The notes beneath the pieces are model-generated. The model was not told the DNA's origin. It did not search any database and saw only the letters and a program-made list of their open reading frames with translations. A stretch of 64,000 bases of DNA from Cololabis saira (Eukaryota > Chordata > Actinopteri > Beloniformes > Belonidae): positions 40,025,848-40,089,847 of the forward strand of contig NC_084606.1 in the NCBI RefSeq assembly GCF_033807715.1, given 5' to 3'. Shown piece after piece: positions 24,580-37,658 of this stretch (position 1 is its first letter; each line of letters starts with the position of its first letter). The position numbers and the translations under genes are program-made.

Positions 24580-26332
24580 ATTAAAGCTGCAAGCAGCGAT
24601 GAACGGGCCCTCGCACTCACGGCCACCGCCCCCATTAGCATATCAGAAATGACACCACCCACGACTTCCTATGTCAAACCATTCAAAAGTTATAGCAGAA
24701 AAAAGGGACAACCAATCAGAAGAAGGGGCGGGGCTAATTAAGGCCAACGAAGCTTAAGAACTCATTACAGAGTCCCATGACACCACCCACGACTTCCTAT
24801 GTCAAACCATTCAAAAGTTATAGCAGAAAAAAGGGACAACCAATCAGAAGAAGGGGTGGGGCTAATTCAGGCCAATGAAGGTCAAGGACTCCATACAGAG
24901 TCCCATGACACCACCCACAACTTCCTATGTCAAACCATTCAAAAGTTATGGCAGAGAAAAGTATTCTAGGGGGCGCTGTTGAGCCGTTAGGCCATGCCCA
25001 TTAATGCAAACCGTGAAATATCAAATTTATCGCCAAGTCTGTCTTGCATGCAAAATTTGGTGACTTTTGGAGAACTATCAAATATGGACCAATCAGATTT
25101 CAAAATGGCCGACTTCCTGTTCGGTTTCGGCCATGGCTCCAAGAGACTTTTCTTTAAGCTGTGCCATGATACAGGTGTATAGCGATTTTGGTGCATGTAC
25201 GTCAAACCGTATTGTGGGGCTTGAGGCACAAAGTTTTCTGGGGGGCGCTGTTGAGCCATTTTGCCACGCCCATTAATGCAAACCATGAAATATCACATTT
25301 ATCGCCAGTCCTGGCTTGCGTGCCAAATTTGGTGCCTTTTGGGGAACTATCAAATATGGACCAATCAGATGAAGGGGGGGTGCGCTTGTTGGCGTCTAGC
25401 GTCGCCACGGTAACACTTTTGAAAGAGAAAAGTAATGCGTGTAGTCGCAGGATGGAGACGCACATTTTGATGTATAACACATCTGGGTTCACGATACGGT
25501 TCGGGCCGTATTAATTCTCGAAGGAAAGGCATATATTGCTCCAAAATTACGCAATTAATTCAGAATGTTCAAAATGGCCGACTTCCTGTTCGGTTTCGGC
25601 CGTGGCGCCAAGAGACTTTTCTTTAAGTTGCGACATGATACAGGTGTGTAGCGATTTTCGTTCATGTACGTCAAACCGTATTGAGGGGCTTGAGGCGCAA
25701 AGTTTTTTCTGTCTGAACCAATCAGATGAAGGGTGGGCGCGCTTTTCGGCGTCTAGCGTCGCCACGGTAACGCTTTTGAAAGAGAAAAGTAATGCGTGGT
25801 GTCGGAGGATGGAGACGCACATTTTGATGTATAACACACCTGGGTGCACGTTACGGTTCGGGCCGTATTAACTGCCGAAGGAAGGCATAAATTTCGCCAA
25901 AATGACATGATTAATTCAAAATGGCCGACTTCCTGTTCGGTTTCTCGACATGACGCCCAGAGACTTTTCTTTAAGTTGGGCCATGATACAGGTGTGTACC
26001 GATTTTCGTGCATGTACGACAAACCGCATTGTGGGGCTTGAGGCACAAAGTTTTCCGGGGGGCGCTGTTGAGCCATTTTGCCACGCCCATTAATGTAAAC
26101 CATTAAATATCAAATTTTTCGCCAGGCCTGACTTGCATGCAAAATTTGGTGACTTTTTGGGCACGTTTAGGGGGGCAAAAAGGCCTTCCTTTTGTCAGAA
26201 AAATAATACAAAGAATTCCTACAGATACAATAGGGCCTTCGCACTGAAGGTGCTCGGGCCCTAATAATAACGCGAAGAATTCCTACAGATACAATAGGGC
26301 CTTCGCACTGAAGGTGCTCGGGCCCTAATAAT
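24580..26332 (+). repeat. Array copy E with doubled 3' terminus
   Basis: It shares with copy D the short-cut from ACCAATCAGAT to TTCAAAATGG (about 25095), so D and E are close relatives. Its last 55 bp, with the stem-loop, occur twice in a row (26214-26266 and 26278-26328). Confidence 0.85.
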
Positions 26333-27932
<1,600 letters not shown>

Positions 27933-28242
27933 GATAAGAAGAAAAATAAATAATAAGAAATACGGATTATAAGGCGCATGGTCAGCTTTTGAAAAGATTT
28001 AAGGCTTTTAGGTGCGCCTCATAGTGCGGAAAATACAGTCCAGATGCCAGAAGTAGTCTACTCTAGTCTAACATAATATTGTTAGTATTATTAATTATTG
28101 TGTTTTTTACAATAACATACCTTTGATAATGTATGAATCATCACTCACACATGAAAAAATAATTTTATTTAATTTTTTTAACTCTTGGGAGCCTAAGCAG
28201 CCGCTTAGTTGGCTTATGCCTTGGGCCGACTCTGGCCTGAAG

Positions 28243-29022
28243 TGTTCTGAACTGACGTTGCAACTCTGTATTCAAACAAATGGGGGTGTCTTTTCCACTT
28301 GTACGTTGGTATTTCTAATCACATGATGCAGTAGCTTTGAATAAATCCATGTAACCTGCAGCCAGAAGCTGAAAGACATCCATGATCCACCACATGCAGT
28401 ATCTAGCTTTTTTCTTCTTCCAGATTTTCTTCAACATACACACGACCACCTGCGATCGATGAAACCGCCACGACCACAAAGTCATTCAAACCCTAAATGA
28501 AATGAGCCGTGGCCTCAGCTGTTGGCTGGAACCCTCCCAGGGCACTTTCTCCTTCAGACTACAAAGAGAAAGTGAGCACAAGTCTTCCTTACAGCTCTAC
28601 ATTCATCCGGAGATATCCCACTGCCCCGGAATGTGCTCACACTTTGCACTTGTGATCAGTTTTCTCAGGGGACTAGGCAAGGCCACCCTCCACTCTTCAA
28701 ACTCAGGATTTGTTGCCAAAATCCAGCTCATGCAGCTGCATCAGTTCCAGTCGCTGTTACACAGTTTTCAGCAGGACGTTTAAATTCCCATTATGCATAT
28801 TACAAGTTACAATTTTCCTATTTAGATCACTTTATTTCAATACGAATACACGAGAGGAGACCAGAGAAGCTGCCCCATAATGAGCTTCATGCTGACTGAA
28901 GATTTAATCCACCAATGAACCCAAAAGCTTTTAAGGTGATTTGCTCAGTTTACACCGTTGTCAATAACGTGTGCTGAATGTCCTATTTACGTCTGATCCT
29001 GAGCGCTCTCTCTTTATATATA
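28243..29022. other. Unique sequence, no gene recognised
   Basis: It has moderate GC and no repeated structure. Open frames near 28502-28899 overlap and match nothing I know. Confidence 0.4.
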
Positions 29023-29141
<119 letters not shown>

Positions 29142-29474
29142 CGTAGAATAAACCATTTGGGTCCCAGCAGATTGTGTGACATCACAGCTTCTCACGCTCT
29201 TTGTTTGTCCCCTTTTCCTGTGACCCCCCCCCCATCCTCTCCCACCCTCTTCTTATTCCCCATGTGAGTTGTGGAGAAACTGACCACGAAAAACTCATTC
29301 ATTGCCAGAAATCCTGTTTTTCCATTAAAGAAAAAAAAAACTTAACAACATAGAGCTGTCACAGATCAAACCAGGAGAATGTATTAAAAGCATTATATTT
29401 ATTGCTAACTTGACTGAATGGCAGAGGGCCAAGCCAACAGCTAGCCACTGCCACAACTGCTGAAGGAGCTAGTA

Positions 29475-30055
29475 CAGGGGTCTGCAACCCAAAATGTTGA
29501 AAGAGCCGTATTGAACCAAAAACACAAAAAACAAATATGTCTGGAGCCGCAAAAAATGAAAAGTCTTGTATAAGCCTTAGAATGAAGACAACACATGCTG
29601 CATGAATCTATATTAGTTAGAACTGGGGGAAGATTTTTTTTTTCATTATGCACTTTGAGAAAAAAGTCAAAATGTTTAGAAAAAAGTTGAAATTTCAAGA
29701 TTAATGTTGAAGTACAATCTTGAGAAAAAAGTCGAAATGAGAAAAAAGTTGAAATGTCGAGAAAAAAGTCGAAATGTCAAGAAAAAAGTCGAAATGTTGA
29801 GAAAAAGTGGAAATGTCGAGAAAAAAAGGAAAGGAAAAAGGAAGAAAAAAAGAGAAAAAAAGGAAAAAAAGAAGAAAAAAAAGAAGAAAAAAAGGGAAAA
29901 AAAGGAAAAAAAGAGAAAAAAATAATTAAAAAAAAGAAAAAAAAGACGAAAAAAAGGAAAAAAAAGATCAAACATTTTTGAAAAAGCTCCAGGAGCCACT
30001 AGGGCGGTGCTAAAGAGCAGCATGCGGCTCTAGAACCGCGGGTTGCCGACCCCCG
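29475..30055. mobile_element. Small hAT-type non-autonomous element (581 bp)
   Basis: Ends CAGGGGTCTGCAACCC and GGGTTGCCGACCCCCG are inverted, and an exact 8-bp duplication AGCTAGTA flanks them (29467-29474 and 30056-30063). The interior (29650-29990) is a purine-rich run of AAAAAAGTCGAAATGT-type repeats of about 18 bp that decays into GAAAAA tracts. Confidence 0.92.
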
Positions 30056-30644
30056 AGCTAGTAGCACAAAGGCCCAATCCCAATTCAACTTCACTCGCCC
30101 TTCTTTTCTCCACTCGCCCTTCTTTTCTTCCCTAACCCCTAAAAAAGAAGGGGGAGATTTTAGGGCACTTGAGATCTAGGGCACTTGGCCCAGGTGCCTG
30201 TCCCATTTCTCCTACTCCCCCTCGTTTTCATCCCTACCCTGATCAGGAAGCTGAGAGCCAAAAGCTGTTTTAATTTCAGCTGTAGCGCTGTTAATATGGC
30301 ACTTTATTAAGTTTTAATATTTTTTCAGGCATAAAGGTAACCTTAAGATCCGCAACCGGGGCTCAGTTTATCCAAATAACGCCTGTTAAGAAATTTGACC
30401 CGATGTTTTCGGAGATGAGAAGAGCCGCCTTAGCTCACAGCCCGAAAACAGACGTATCCGCCGGGTCAAGCTGCTCCCTCGTCCCGGGAGAGAAACTCTC
30501 TCCCGGAACGCAGCTCCGTTGAGAATTACGCTGGCTGAAATAAATCATTTAGGAAGATGTTGGTTTAATAGATGAAATCTAACAGTTGTAGCTACGCCTG
30601 TTAAGAAATTTGCTCTGAAATTTAGAGATTCTGTCTGCCGGCTC

Positions 30645-30745
30645 CGGAGCTTGGGTCTGCGTTAAATCGACGCAGACCCTACGGCGTAGGGTACGGCGTA
30701 CGGCGTAGGCTCTGCGTTGGTGTAACACGGAACCATAAATTCCTT
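30645..30745. mobile_element. Short CGACGC/CTACGG-family MITE
   Basis: It begins GTCTGCGTTAAATCGACGCA and ends near AACACGGAACCATAAATTC, with CTACGGCGTAGGGTACGGCG between. It shares terminal words with 4742-5288 and 58938-59045. Confidence 0.6.
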
Positions 30746-30954
30746 TATTCTGGCGTGATCTTCGGCAACTTTATCTGAAAGTGTGTAAATTAGCCAGATA
30801 ACAGCTGGATTACTTTGTGGTTTCTGAAGACTATTATATCAGAAACATCCAAAACAAATCTGACGAGTCACAGGATTATTTCTCTCTATTTCTCTGAGAC
30901 GAGTCTGCCTGTTTGCCTTTGGTCGGCGAGTCAAATCGACACAGAGCCTACGGC

Positions 30955-31557
30955 AAAAGCATTCTGGGAAACACAAGTCTTTCCCTGACCCTGCACCCCA
31001 ACCTGGGACTTGCTGATTGGGCCGGAGCTTCGGGAGCTGCGTGCTGGCCTGCGGTCCCCACCCCTGGTCATCCCATTGCTGGCCCCCCTTCTCCTCCCTT
31101 TTCTCTCTCTGCAGGTGGTCGTGGGTGGCTTGTAGCTTGCATTACGGAGCACAAGTCTTTCCCTTACCCTGCACCCCAACCTGGGACTTGCTGATTGGGC
31201 CGGAGCTTCGGGAGCTGCGTGCTGGCCTGCGGTCCCCACCCCTGGTCATCCCGTTGCTGCTTCCACCTGCCTGCTGTGCTGTTGCCGTCCCTGACCCACC
31301 AGTCTGGCCCTCGGCAGGAGGGTCCCCCCTTATGAGCCTGGTCCTGCTCAAGGTTTCTTCCCTCCTAAAGGGGAGTTTTTCCTTGCCACTGTTTGGCTTA
31401 AGGTTTTTCTCCCACTAGGGGAGTTTTTACCTGCCATTGTTTATGTAATAACTGCTCGGGGGTCATGTTCTGGGTATGGGTCTCTGGAAAGCGTCTAGAG
31501 ACAACTCTGTTGTATTAGACGCTATATAAATAAAATTGAATTGAATTGAATTGAAAT
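30955..31557 (+). mobile_element. L2-type LINE 3' end with a 178-bp tandem duplication
   Basis: The segment starting ACAAGTCTTTCCCTGACCCT at 30973 is repeated at 31151. Then follow AAAGGGGAGTTTTTCCTTGC, TGTTGTATTAGACGCTATAT and a (GAATT)n tail at 31535-31557. The same tail in reverse lies at 41786-41850 on the long L2 copy, so both belong to one family. No coding sequence remains here. Confidence 0.75.
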
Positions 31558-31970
31558 TTTCATACCCCCTCGCTCGCCAAGTCAGCATCTGAAATCCCTC
31601 GATTTGAAGGGGCTATTCTCAGCCCCTAGCCCTCGTTATGCCCCCTCCCCCTAGGTAAAAAGAGGAATTGGGACACCACTACCTTCACGGGAACGCGCAA
31701 AATTTAGGGTTAGTGAAGAAAACGAGGGCGAGGGGTTCAATTGGGACACAGCCAAAGTATAAGTGAAGGTTCACTTCAACTATGAGAGACAGAATGAGGG
31801 GAAAGAGTCCAGGAAATCACATTGTAGGATTTTGACTGAATTAATTGGTAAATTCCTCGGTAAAATAAATATTTGGTCACCTACAAACAAGCAAGATTTC
31901 GGGCTTTCACAGACCTGTAACTTCTTCTTGAGGCTCCTCTGTCCTCCACTCGTCACCTGTATTAATGCAG

Positions 31971-32205
31971 CTGTTTTAACTGGTTATCAGTATAAAAGAC
32001 ACCTGTTTTAACTGGTTACCAGTATAAAAGACACCTGTTTTAACTGGTTATCAGTATAAAAGACACCAGTTTTAACTGGTTATCATTATAAAAGACACCT
32101 GTTTTAACTGGTTACCAGTATAAAAGACACCTGTTTTAACTGGTTATCAGTATAAAAGACACTTGTTTTAACTGGTTATCAGTATAAAAGACACCTGTCC
32201 ACAAC
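31971..32205 (+). repeat. 32-bp tandem repeat, about 7 units, in the Tc1 5' leader
   Basis: Unit CTGTTTTAACTGGTTATCAG followed by TATAAAAGACAC. Each copy carries a TATAAAA word. The last copy runs directly into the Tc1 leader CCACAACCTCAAACAGTC. Confidence 0.9.
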
Positions 32206-32233
32206 CTCAAACAGTCTCACTCTAAACTCCACT

Positions 32234-33205
32234 ATGGCCAAGACCAAAGAGCTGCCAAAGGACGTGAGAAACTAAATTGTAGACGTGCACCAGGCTGGGA
32301 AGACTGAATCTGCAATAGGTAGCATCTTGGAGTGAAGAAATCAACTGTGGGAGCAATTATTAGAAAATGGAAAACATACAAGACACTGATAATCTCCCTC
32401 CATCTGGGGCTCCAAGATCTCACCCTGGGGGGTAAAAATGATCACCAGAACGGTGAGTAAAGATCCCAGAACCACATGGGGACCTAGTCAATGACCTGCA
32501 GAGAGTGGGACCAGAGTAACAAAGGGGAACCATCAGTAACACACTACAATCAGGGACTCAGATCCTGCAGGGCCAGACGTTCCCCCTGAAGACAGGACAT
32601 GTCCAGGTCTGAAGTTTGCTAGAGAGTATTTGGATGATGCACAAGAGGATTGGGAGAATGTTATATGGTCAGATAAAACCAAAATAGAACTTTTTGGTGG
32701 AAACACAACTCTCTGTGTTTGGAGGAGAAAGAAAGTTGAGTTGCATCCAAAAAACACCAAACCTACTGTGAAGCACGGGGGTGGAAACATCATGGTTTGG
32801 GGATGTTTTTCTGCAAAGGGACCAGGACGACTGATCCGTGTAGGGAAAGAATGAATGGAGTGGAATGAGTGGAAACCTCCTTCCATCAGCAGGGCATTGA
32901 AGATGAAACGTGACTGGGTCTTTCAGCAGGACAATGATCCAAACACATCGCTGGCCAACGAAGGAGTGGCTTGGTAAGAAACATTTCAAGGTCCTGGAGT
33001 GTTCTAGCCAGTCTCCAGATCTCACCCCCATAGAAAATCTTTAGTAGTAAGTATTGAGATGAACTTTTGTTATCGACCAAATACTTATTTTCCACTATGA
33101 TTTGCAAATACATTCTTTAAAAATCAGACAATGTGATTTTCTGGATTTCTATTTTTTTCATTTTTGTCTCTCACAGTTGAGATATACCAGTGATGAAAAG
33201 TACAG
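32234..33205 (+). pseudogene. Decayed Tc1-like transposase
   Basis: The region starts with MAKTKELPKDVRN and a stop, then pieces of the paired-like DNA-binding domain in changing frames. An open stretch near 32630-32854 reads [20 protein letters not shown] with the first catalytic Asp, then [20 protein letters not shown] and [14 protein letters not shown]. The second Asp lies in QQDNDPN (about 32930) and the Glu in PDLTPIENL (about 33015-33040). Right after this the coding sequence for the C-terminus is missing and the 3' untranslated part follows (TTTTGTTATCGACCAAATAC). Together these are a DDE transposase of the widespread teleost Tc1 type, broken by several frameshifts, stops and a 3' deletion. 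It cannot be active. Confidence 0.9.
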
Positions 33206-33211
33206 GCCTCT

Positions 33212-33334
33212 TGGCAACCTGTCCAGGGTGTAACTCCTGCCTCTCGCCTGAATACGAGCTGGGATAGATTCCAGCAGACCCCGTGACCCTGCAAAGAATA
33301 AAAAGCTGGTATAGATCATGGATGGATGGATGGA

Positions 33335-33335
<1 letters not shown>
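33212..33335 (+). mobile_element. RTE-type LINE 3' tail with ATGG simple repeat
   Basis: It reads GGCAACCTGTCCAGGGTGTA, GAGCTGGGATAGATTCCAGC and ends in (GGAT)n, the common 3' tail of fish RTE-like LINEs and their SINEs. It passes directly into the TA microsatellite. Confidence 0.65.
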
Positions 33336-33450
<115 letters not shown>

Positions 33451-33758
33451 AACATCAAAGTTTGAGGCTTTGACCAGCATCCTGAAAAACAGGGTTAAAG
33501 GGGGTTAATGAAAAAAAGACTTCCAACCTTTAAGAAATGGAGCAATAATAGCCAAGTGAAGAGTGTGAAGAGGCTGAAAGGTGATGGATGCTGACTCTCT
33601 CTTCTCTCTTTTAGAGAGAGGAAGAGGAGAAGAGTGAAAGCAGGAGAGGTCAGGGGAGAGGGGGAGAGGGGGAGTGCCTGCTGAAGGGGGAGTGTGGCTG
33701 AGAATGAATGGTATGTGATTTAGACGGGACCAGACCACCACCAGCTGTGTGTGCTGTG

Positions 33759-33874
<116 letters not shown>

Positions 33875-34209
33875 CCACAACACACTTATCTTATCACTTT
33901 GCTACACACACCCTAACTGGAGCCAGTTACACATTTCCATGGAAGCTGTGGGAATGAGGCTGATGGGAGTCTCTCCTCTAAGCTCCTCCTCGCTGCTGCT
34001 GATACGTCACATACGCTGAATTATTAGAACAGAGAGGTGTTGACCCTGTGTGCTAAAGTTGCAAGTTTGAAACAGCAAACGTGGTCGATTTTAAATCACT
34101 TTCAATGAAAATGAAGTTCAGTTGTCCAAGAAAACATGTCAAAAGCTGGAATACAAAACATAGAGGTTATGTGTGAAAATCAGCCTGCTAATGACATCTA
34201 GGGTGAGAA

Positions 34210-34375
34210 CAGTGTTGTGCAAGTTCATGCTTCTCATGAACTAGTTCAAACTTCAGTTCACAAAGTTTAAAAATGAATAGTTCACATTCATAGTTCACCA
34301 TTTTCACTTTGAACTAGTTCAAATCAGTTCATTTCAATATTTTCATGTGAGAAGTACGAATGAAACACCCCCCTA
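34210..34375. mobile_element. hAT-like MITE fragment
   Basis: It begins CAGTGTTGTGCAAGTTCATG and continues with many GAACTAGTTCA/AGTTCA words, as in a common fish hAT-type MITE. The matching right end and an 8-bp duplication were not found. Confidence 0.4.
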
Positions 34376-34884
34376 TCCTAAAACTGTTCACTGTATATAC
34401 CAGAATAAGCATCTATGAGAGATAACATTCCTCTGCTATCAATAAATGTGTGATTTGTGATTTGTAAAAGAACTGGGCAAATTGTGTTAGTATCATCCAT
34501 TACAACTTTTAAAAAAATAAAAGAACATAAGTTGTATATAAATAACATGTATGCACTGTTGCTGGCTCAAGGAAGGACCGTGAGTCTTCTGAAGGTGTCG
34601 TTGAACAGCTTCAGGTGCTGGGAAGATCTGAAACCATGAACAGAAGAAAATGTATTACGGTACTAATAGAGCTCCGTAACACGGATTAACACCGGAGCTA
34701 AGCTAAATACTTAGCCCATGCAAAGATCATACTTGTAGACAAATATGAATAACATAAAAAAATAACGTCACTTACCGCTGACTCGTGTGCAGTTGCCGGG
34801 TCCGTACTGTTGGTACTGATCCTTTTATGAGGGTTCCTGCTGCATTCTGCAGCCTACCTGGCAACCTCTGGTCGGGGGGAGGAG

Positions 34885-34967
34885 GGGGAGGGTACACGCC
34901 GCTCAACAATATTTTGAAAGTGACTGCAGTACCAGTTTTGGCCATTGCTTACAGACGGCTCCTTTAA
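34885..34967. mobile_element. Right end of an AAAGGAGCCGT-family element
   Basis: About 80 bp ending CTTACAGACGGCTCCTTTAA is the inverted copy of the left end of the element at 35964-37420, including GACTGCAGTACCAGTTTTGG. The left part of this copy is not clear. Confidence 0.65.
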
Positions 34968-35963
34968 ATTAAACCAGCCCCAACCCTGTAGCACCTTTCC
35001 TCTACTGCGCTGTGTGAATTGCAGGGTGGCTCAGATGTGGGAGGGTTTTCCTTGAGAGATAGAGCAATAAAATGAATGAACTGCCATCGTGGAAAGGCAG
35101 GATGAATGTGACGTGAGGAAGTGGGTGCTATTCAAGAATGGTGCCAGGCTCCCTGCTCCAGCTGTGGTGACATCACAGCTCAGGTTGCTTTAATTGCAGA
35201 ACAGCTTATGGCTTTATAAAAGCTCACTTTAGGACGGGAGCATCATGGGATCAACGTGAAAGCACAGCTGCAGAGTGGATTAACACCACATCTTTATACT
35301 CGGATTGATGTGTGAAAAAGAGGCTTCAAATCCACTCTGCAGGAAACCTGGAGGTGATGTCACAATGACATCATCAGCGGAATAAACACTCAGCTAACTG
35401 TAGCGTTTATAACCGTCCTGGGACCCGCGGTACTGGACCTCCTCTGGGTCTGAGCCGGGGTCGGATCAAAACACGGGTTTTATTCCCCACTTCTCCAGCT
35501 AAACGCAGTTGCTGGCCAGCTCTCTGCGGTGCGATTAACCCCAATCTTCAGATAAAACTAGTTTGTTGAGGAAAAAATATTAACTCTATTTGTAGCTGCA
35601 GAGGAAAAAAATAATCTCACGAGGAAAACAAAAATATTGCTCACGCCTCGGAGCCTCTTCAGCATAATATAGCAGTCAAAAAAAAAGAAAAGAGAAGTAA
35701 GAGTAATACAAAACATGTACTGTATGTTGTACTATTATACAAATTTATTGAAACACATGGCGAGTCAAACATTTACCAAAGCAGCTGCCAAACACTCCTA
35801 AATAAGGTAGCCGGAGACGTGGGTTGTGCAGAACTACAGCAATAAATCCTTTCTAAAGAGTGGAGCTCCGACGAGGAGCTCCATTCTTTAGTAGGGATTT
35901 CATATGGATCCAAACCGTTAGTAATCATTATTTTCTCCATATACTGCTCCCTGGCTTCCTTTT
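34968..35963. other. Apparently unique sequence, no gene recognised
   Basis: No open frame of note. A TATA-like GCTTTATAAAAGCTC lies at 35210-35224, and GTGATGTCACAATGACATCA (CRE-like words) at about 35353-35372. Tiny element scraps may be present, but I cannot support a gene. Confidence 0.35.
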
Positions 35964-36106
35964 TTAAAGGAGCCGTCTGTAAGAAATGGCCAAAACTGGT
36001 ACTGCAGTCACTTTCAAAATACTGTTGAGCGGCGTGTGCTTGTGTGTGTGTTCTGCGGCGCGCTCGCACGTGTGTGTGTGTGTGTGTGTGTGTAGACGGC
36101 GCCTTT

Positions 36107-36798
36107 TATGGAGCTAGACCAGTCTCATAATTCACATAATTCAGTTGCTGCATCGGCAGGACTTGGAGCTCTCCAGTCCCGACGGCTCTGGTTGAACGGC
36201 CTGACAAACCATCTCAGATCGCGCTGTTTTCTTTAGATCACATGAAAAGCAGAACAATGATCTCCTTTCCATCCTGTTTATTTATCTTTTATCTCCTGTT
36301 GATGTTTGTTTATCTTTACTCCACCAACTCCAAATATTAATCACTTTTCTAAGCGAACGCAGTTCAAACAGCAGGTGTATCCGCCCCTTTAATCTGATTG
36401 GTTGCAGATCCTTCCGTGTTAAAAAAAAACACATTTGTGGATACATCCATGATCTAGTCACGTCAAGGGAGTCTCAAAACACACACAAATCCAGCGCAGC
36501 TCACAGACAAAAAAACATTTGTAAATCAGGTTATATTTGTGTGTGCATCAAAAATACATTTGTATATCTTGTCCTACGCACGTGTGAATTGTTCTGTGCA
36601 CGTGTGAAACTGTGTGTGTATTTGTAAATCGGTCTGTGCATTTGTAAAACTTGTCCTCTGCATTTGTAAATCGGTCTGTGCATTTGTAAAACTTGTCCTG
36701 TGCACGTGTGAAACGGTGTTTGTATTTGCAAATCGGTCTGTGCATTTGTAAAACTTGTCCTGTGCAATTGTGAATTATGAGACTGTTCTAGCTCCATA
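36107..36798. mobile_element. Nested 692-bp inverted-repeat element with internal tandem repeats
   Basis: The ends TATGGAGCTAGACCAGTCTC and GAGACTGTTCTAGCTCCATA are inverted, flanked by a 7-bp duplication CGCCTTT (36100-36106 and 36799-36805). The right half (about 36570-36770) is built of approximate repeats of TTTGTAAAACTTGTCCTGTG and CACGTGTGAAAC. Confidence 0.8.
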
Positions 36799-36943
36799 CG
36801 CCTTTAGGTTCGGTGCGCCGTGTGTGTGTTTTAAATACAGAAATTACACAAAACTGAGGGTGCGCCTTTCCACACGGCGCCCGTATGATCGCGAAAATAC
36901 GGTATTTATATATGAAAGCCAAACATTTAGCTATGAATCTTAC

Positions 36944-37116
36944 CTGTCCAGGAGAAAATCAGCAACGTTGGCGTCTGTCTTCAAATTCTTCTCCGCTTTC
37001 AGCCGTCTCCATCTATCAAAAGCATCTCTTATACAAATCCTTGTTTTATTTCGGACCTTGTCACGACGTAACTCGGATTCATAACGAGGTCTTTTAGGTT
37101 TTGGAAAGCTATACAT
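36944..37116 (-). CDS. Exon-like reading frame with consensus splice donor, element-borne
   Basis: The minus-strand frame reads MYSFPKPKRPRYESELRRDK and then IRDAFDRWRRLKAEKNLKTD and ANVADFLLDR. It ends exactly at CAG followed by GTAAGA, a consensus donor; the frame also extends upstream to a Met at 37236. The phrase FxRWRxLKxxKxLKTDAxxAxFLLDR recalls the N-terminal exon of many uncharacterised fish proteins that I associate with transposons; that link is from memory and weak. A basic KPKRPR cluster could be a nuclear signal. No second exon is seen toward 35964, where a nested element interrupts the interior. It may be a captured exon or a relic of the element's own gene. Confidence 0.4.
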
Positions 37117-37658
37117 TTTTTCATCCAACACGTTCGTAGCGGCTGCTGCGATAATTAGAGCCGAGCTGGCATGCCGAAACAATACTGACTTTGTGATTGG
37201 GAGATAAGTGGAGGATGGAGCTTCAGGCCAAAACAAAAAATGACAACATAAACATCAGTTGAGGGCTGCAACTCCTCTTTTTAAACGGGAATATCCTGGC
37301 TTTAGTGCTGTTGTCAGTGACATAAGTATTTGAAATGAACATGATTTTTAAATGTCTGTTGACATATCAGGGTCATTTTATGATTCGTTTTATTATTGCT
37401 CTTACATACGGCTCCTTTAAGGTATCCCGGTAAATTCCAGTTCCTTTCCAGCAATTTAACATCTTTTTTTTGCGTTCCGTCTGTTCACTTGGTGAAACAG
37501 AAAATTCGCTATCCTCTTTTCTTACCCCAACTACCTTCATGTCCTCTTTCACTACATCTATAAACCTCTTTGGTTCCTCTGGGCCTCCTGCCTGGCAGTT
37601 CAAAACTCAGCTCCTTCTACCAATATATTCACTATCTCTCCTCTGGACATGTCCCAAC

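Larger units (their letters stand above)
30072..31752. mobile_element. Inverted-repeat element containing a nested MITE and an L2 3' end
   Basis: Left end GGCCCAATCCCAATTCAAC and right end GTTCAATTGGGACACAGCC are imperfect inverted repeats, followed inward by CTCGCCC and its complement. AAA flanks both ends, a possible 3-bp duplication. The core holds an L2 3' end (30955-31557) and a small MITE (30645-30745). Confidence 0.6.
35964..37420. mobile_element. AAAGGAGCCGT-family inverted-repeat element
   Basis: Left end TTAAAGGAGCCGTCTGTAAG (35964-35983) and right end CTTACATACGGCTCCTTTAA (37401-37420) are inverted repeats with one mismatch. It holds a complete second element (36107-36798) and, on the minus strand, an exon-like frame (36944-37116). 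The superfamily is unclear. Confidence 0.7.

Noticed and set aside
29676..30023. 115-codon Phe-rich frame and opposing Lys-rich frames
   Set aside because: They are translations of the GAAAAA-rich interior of a small hAT element.
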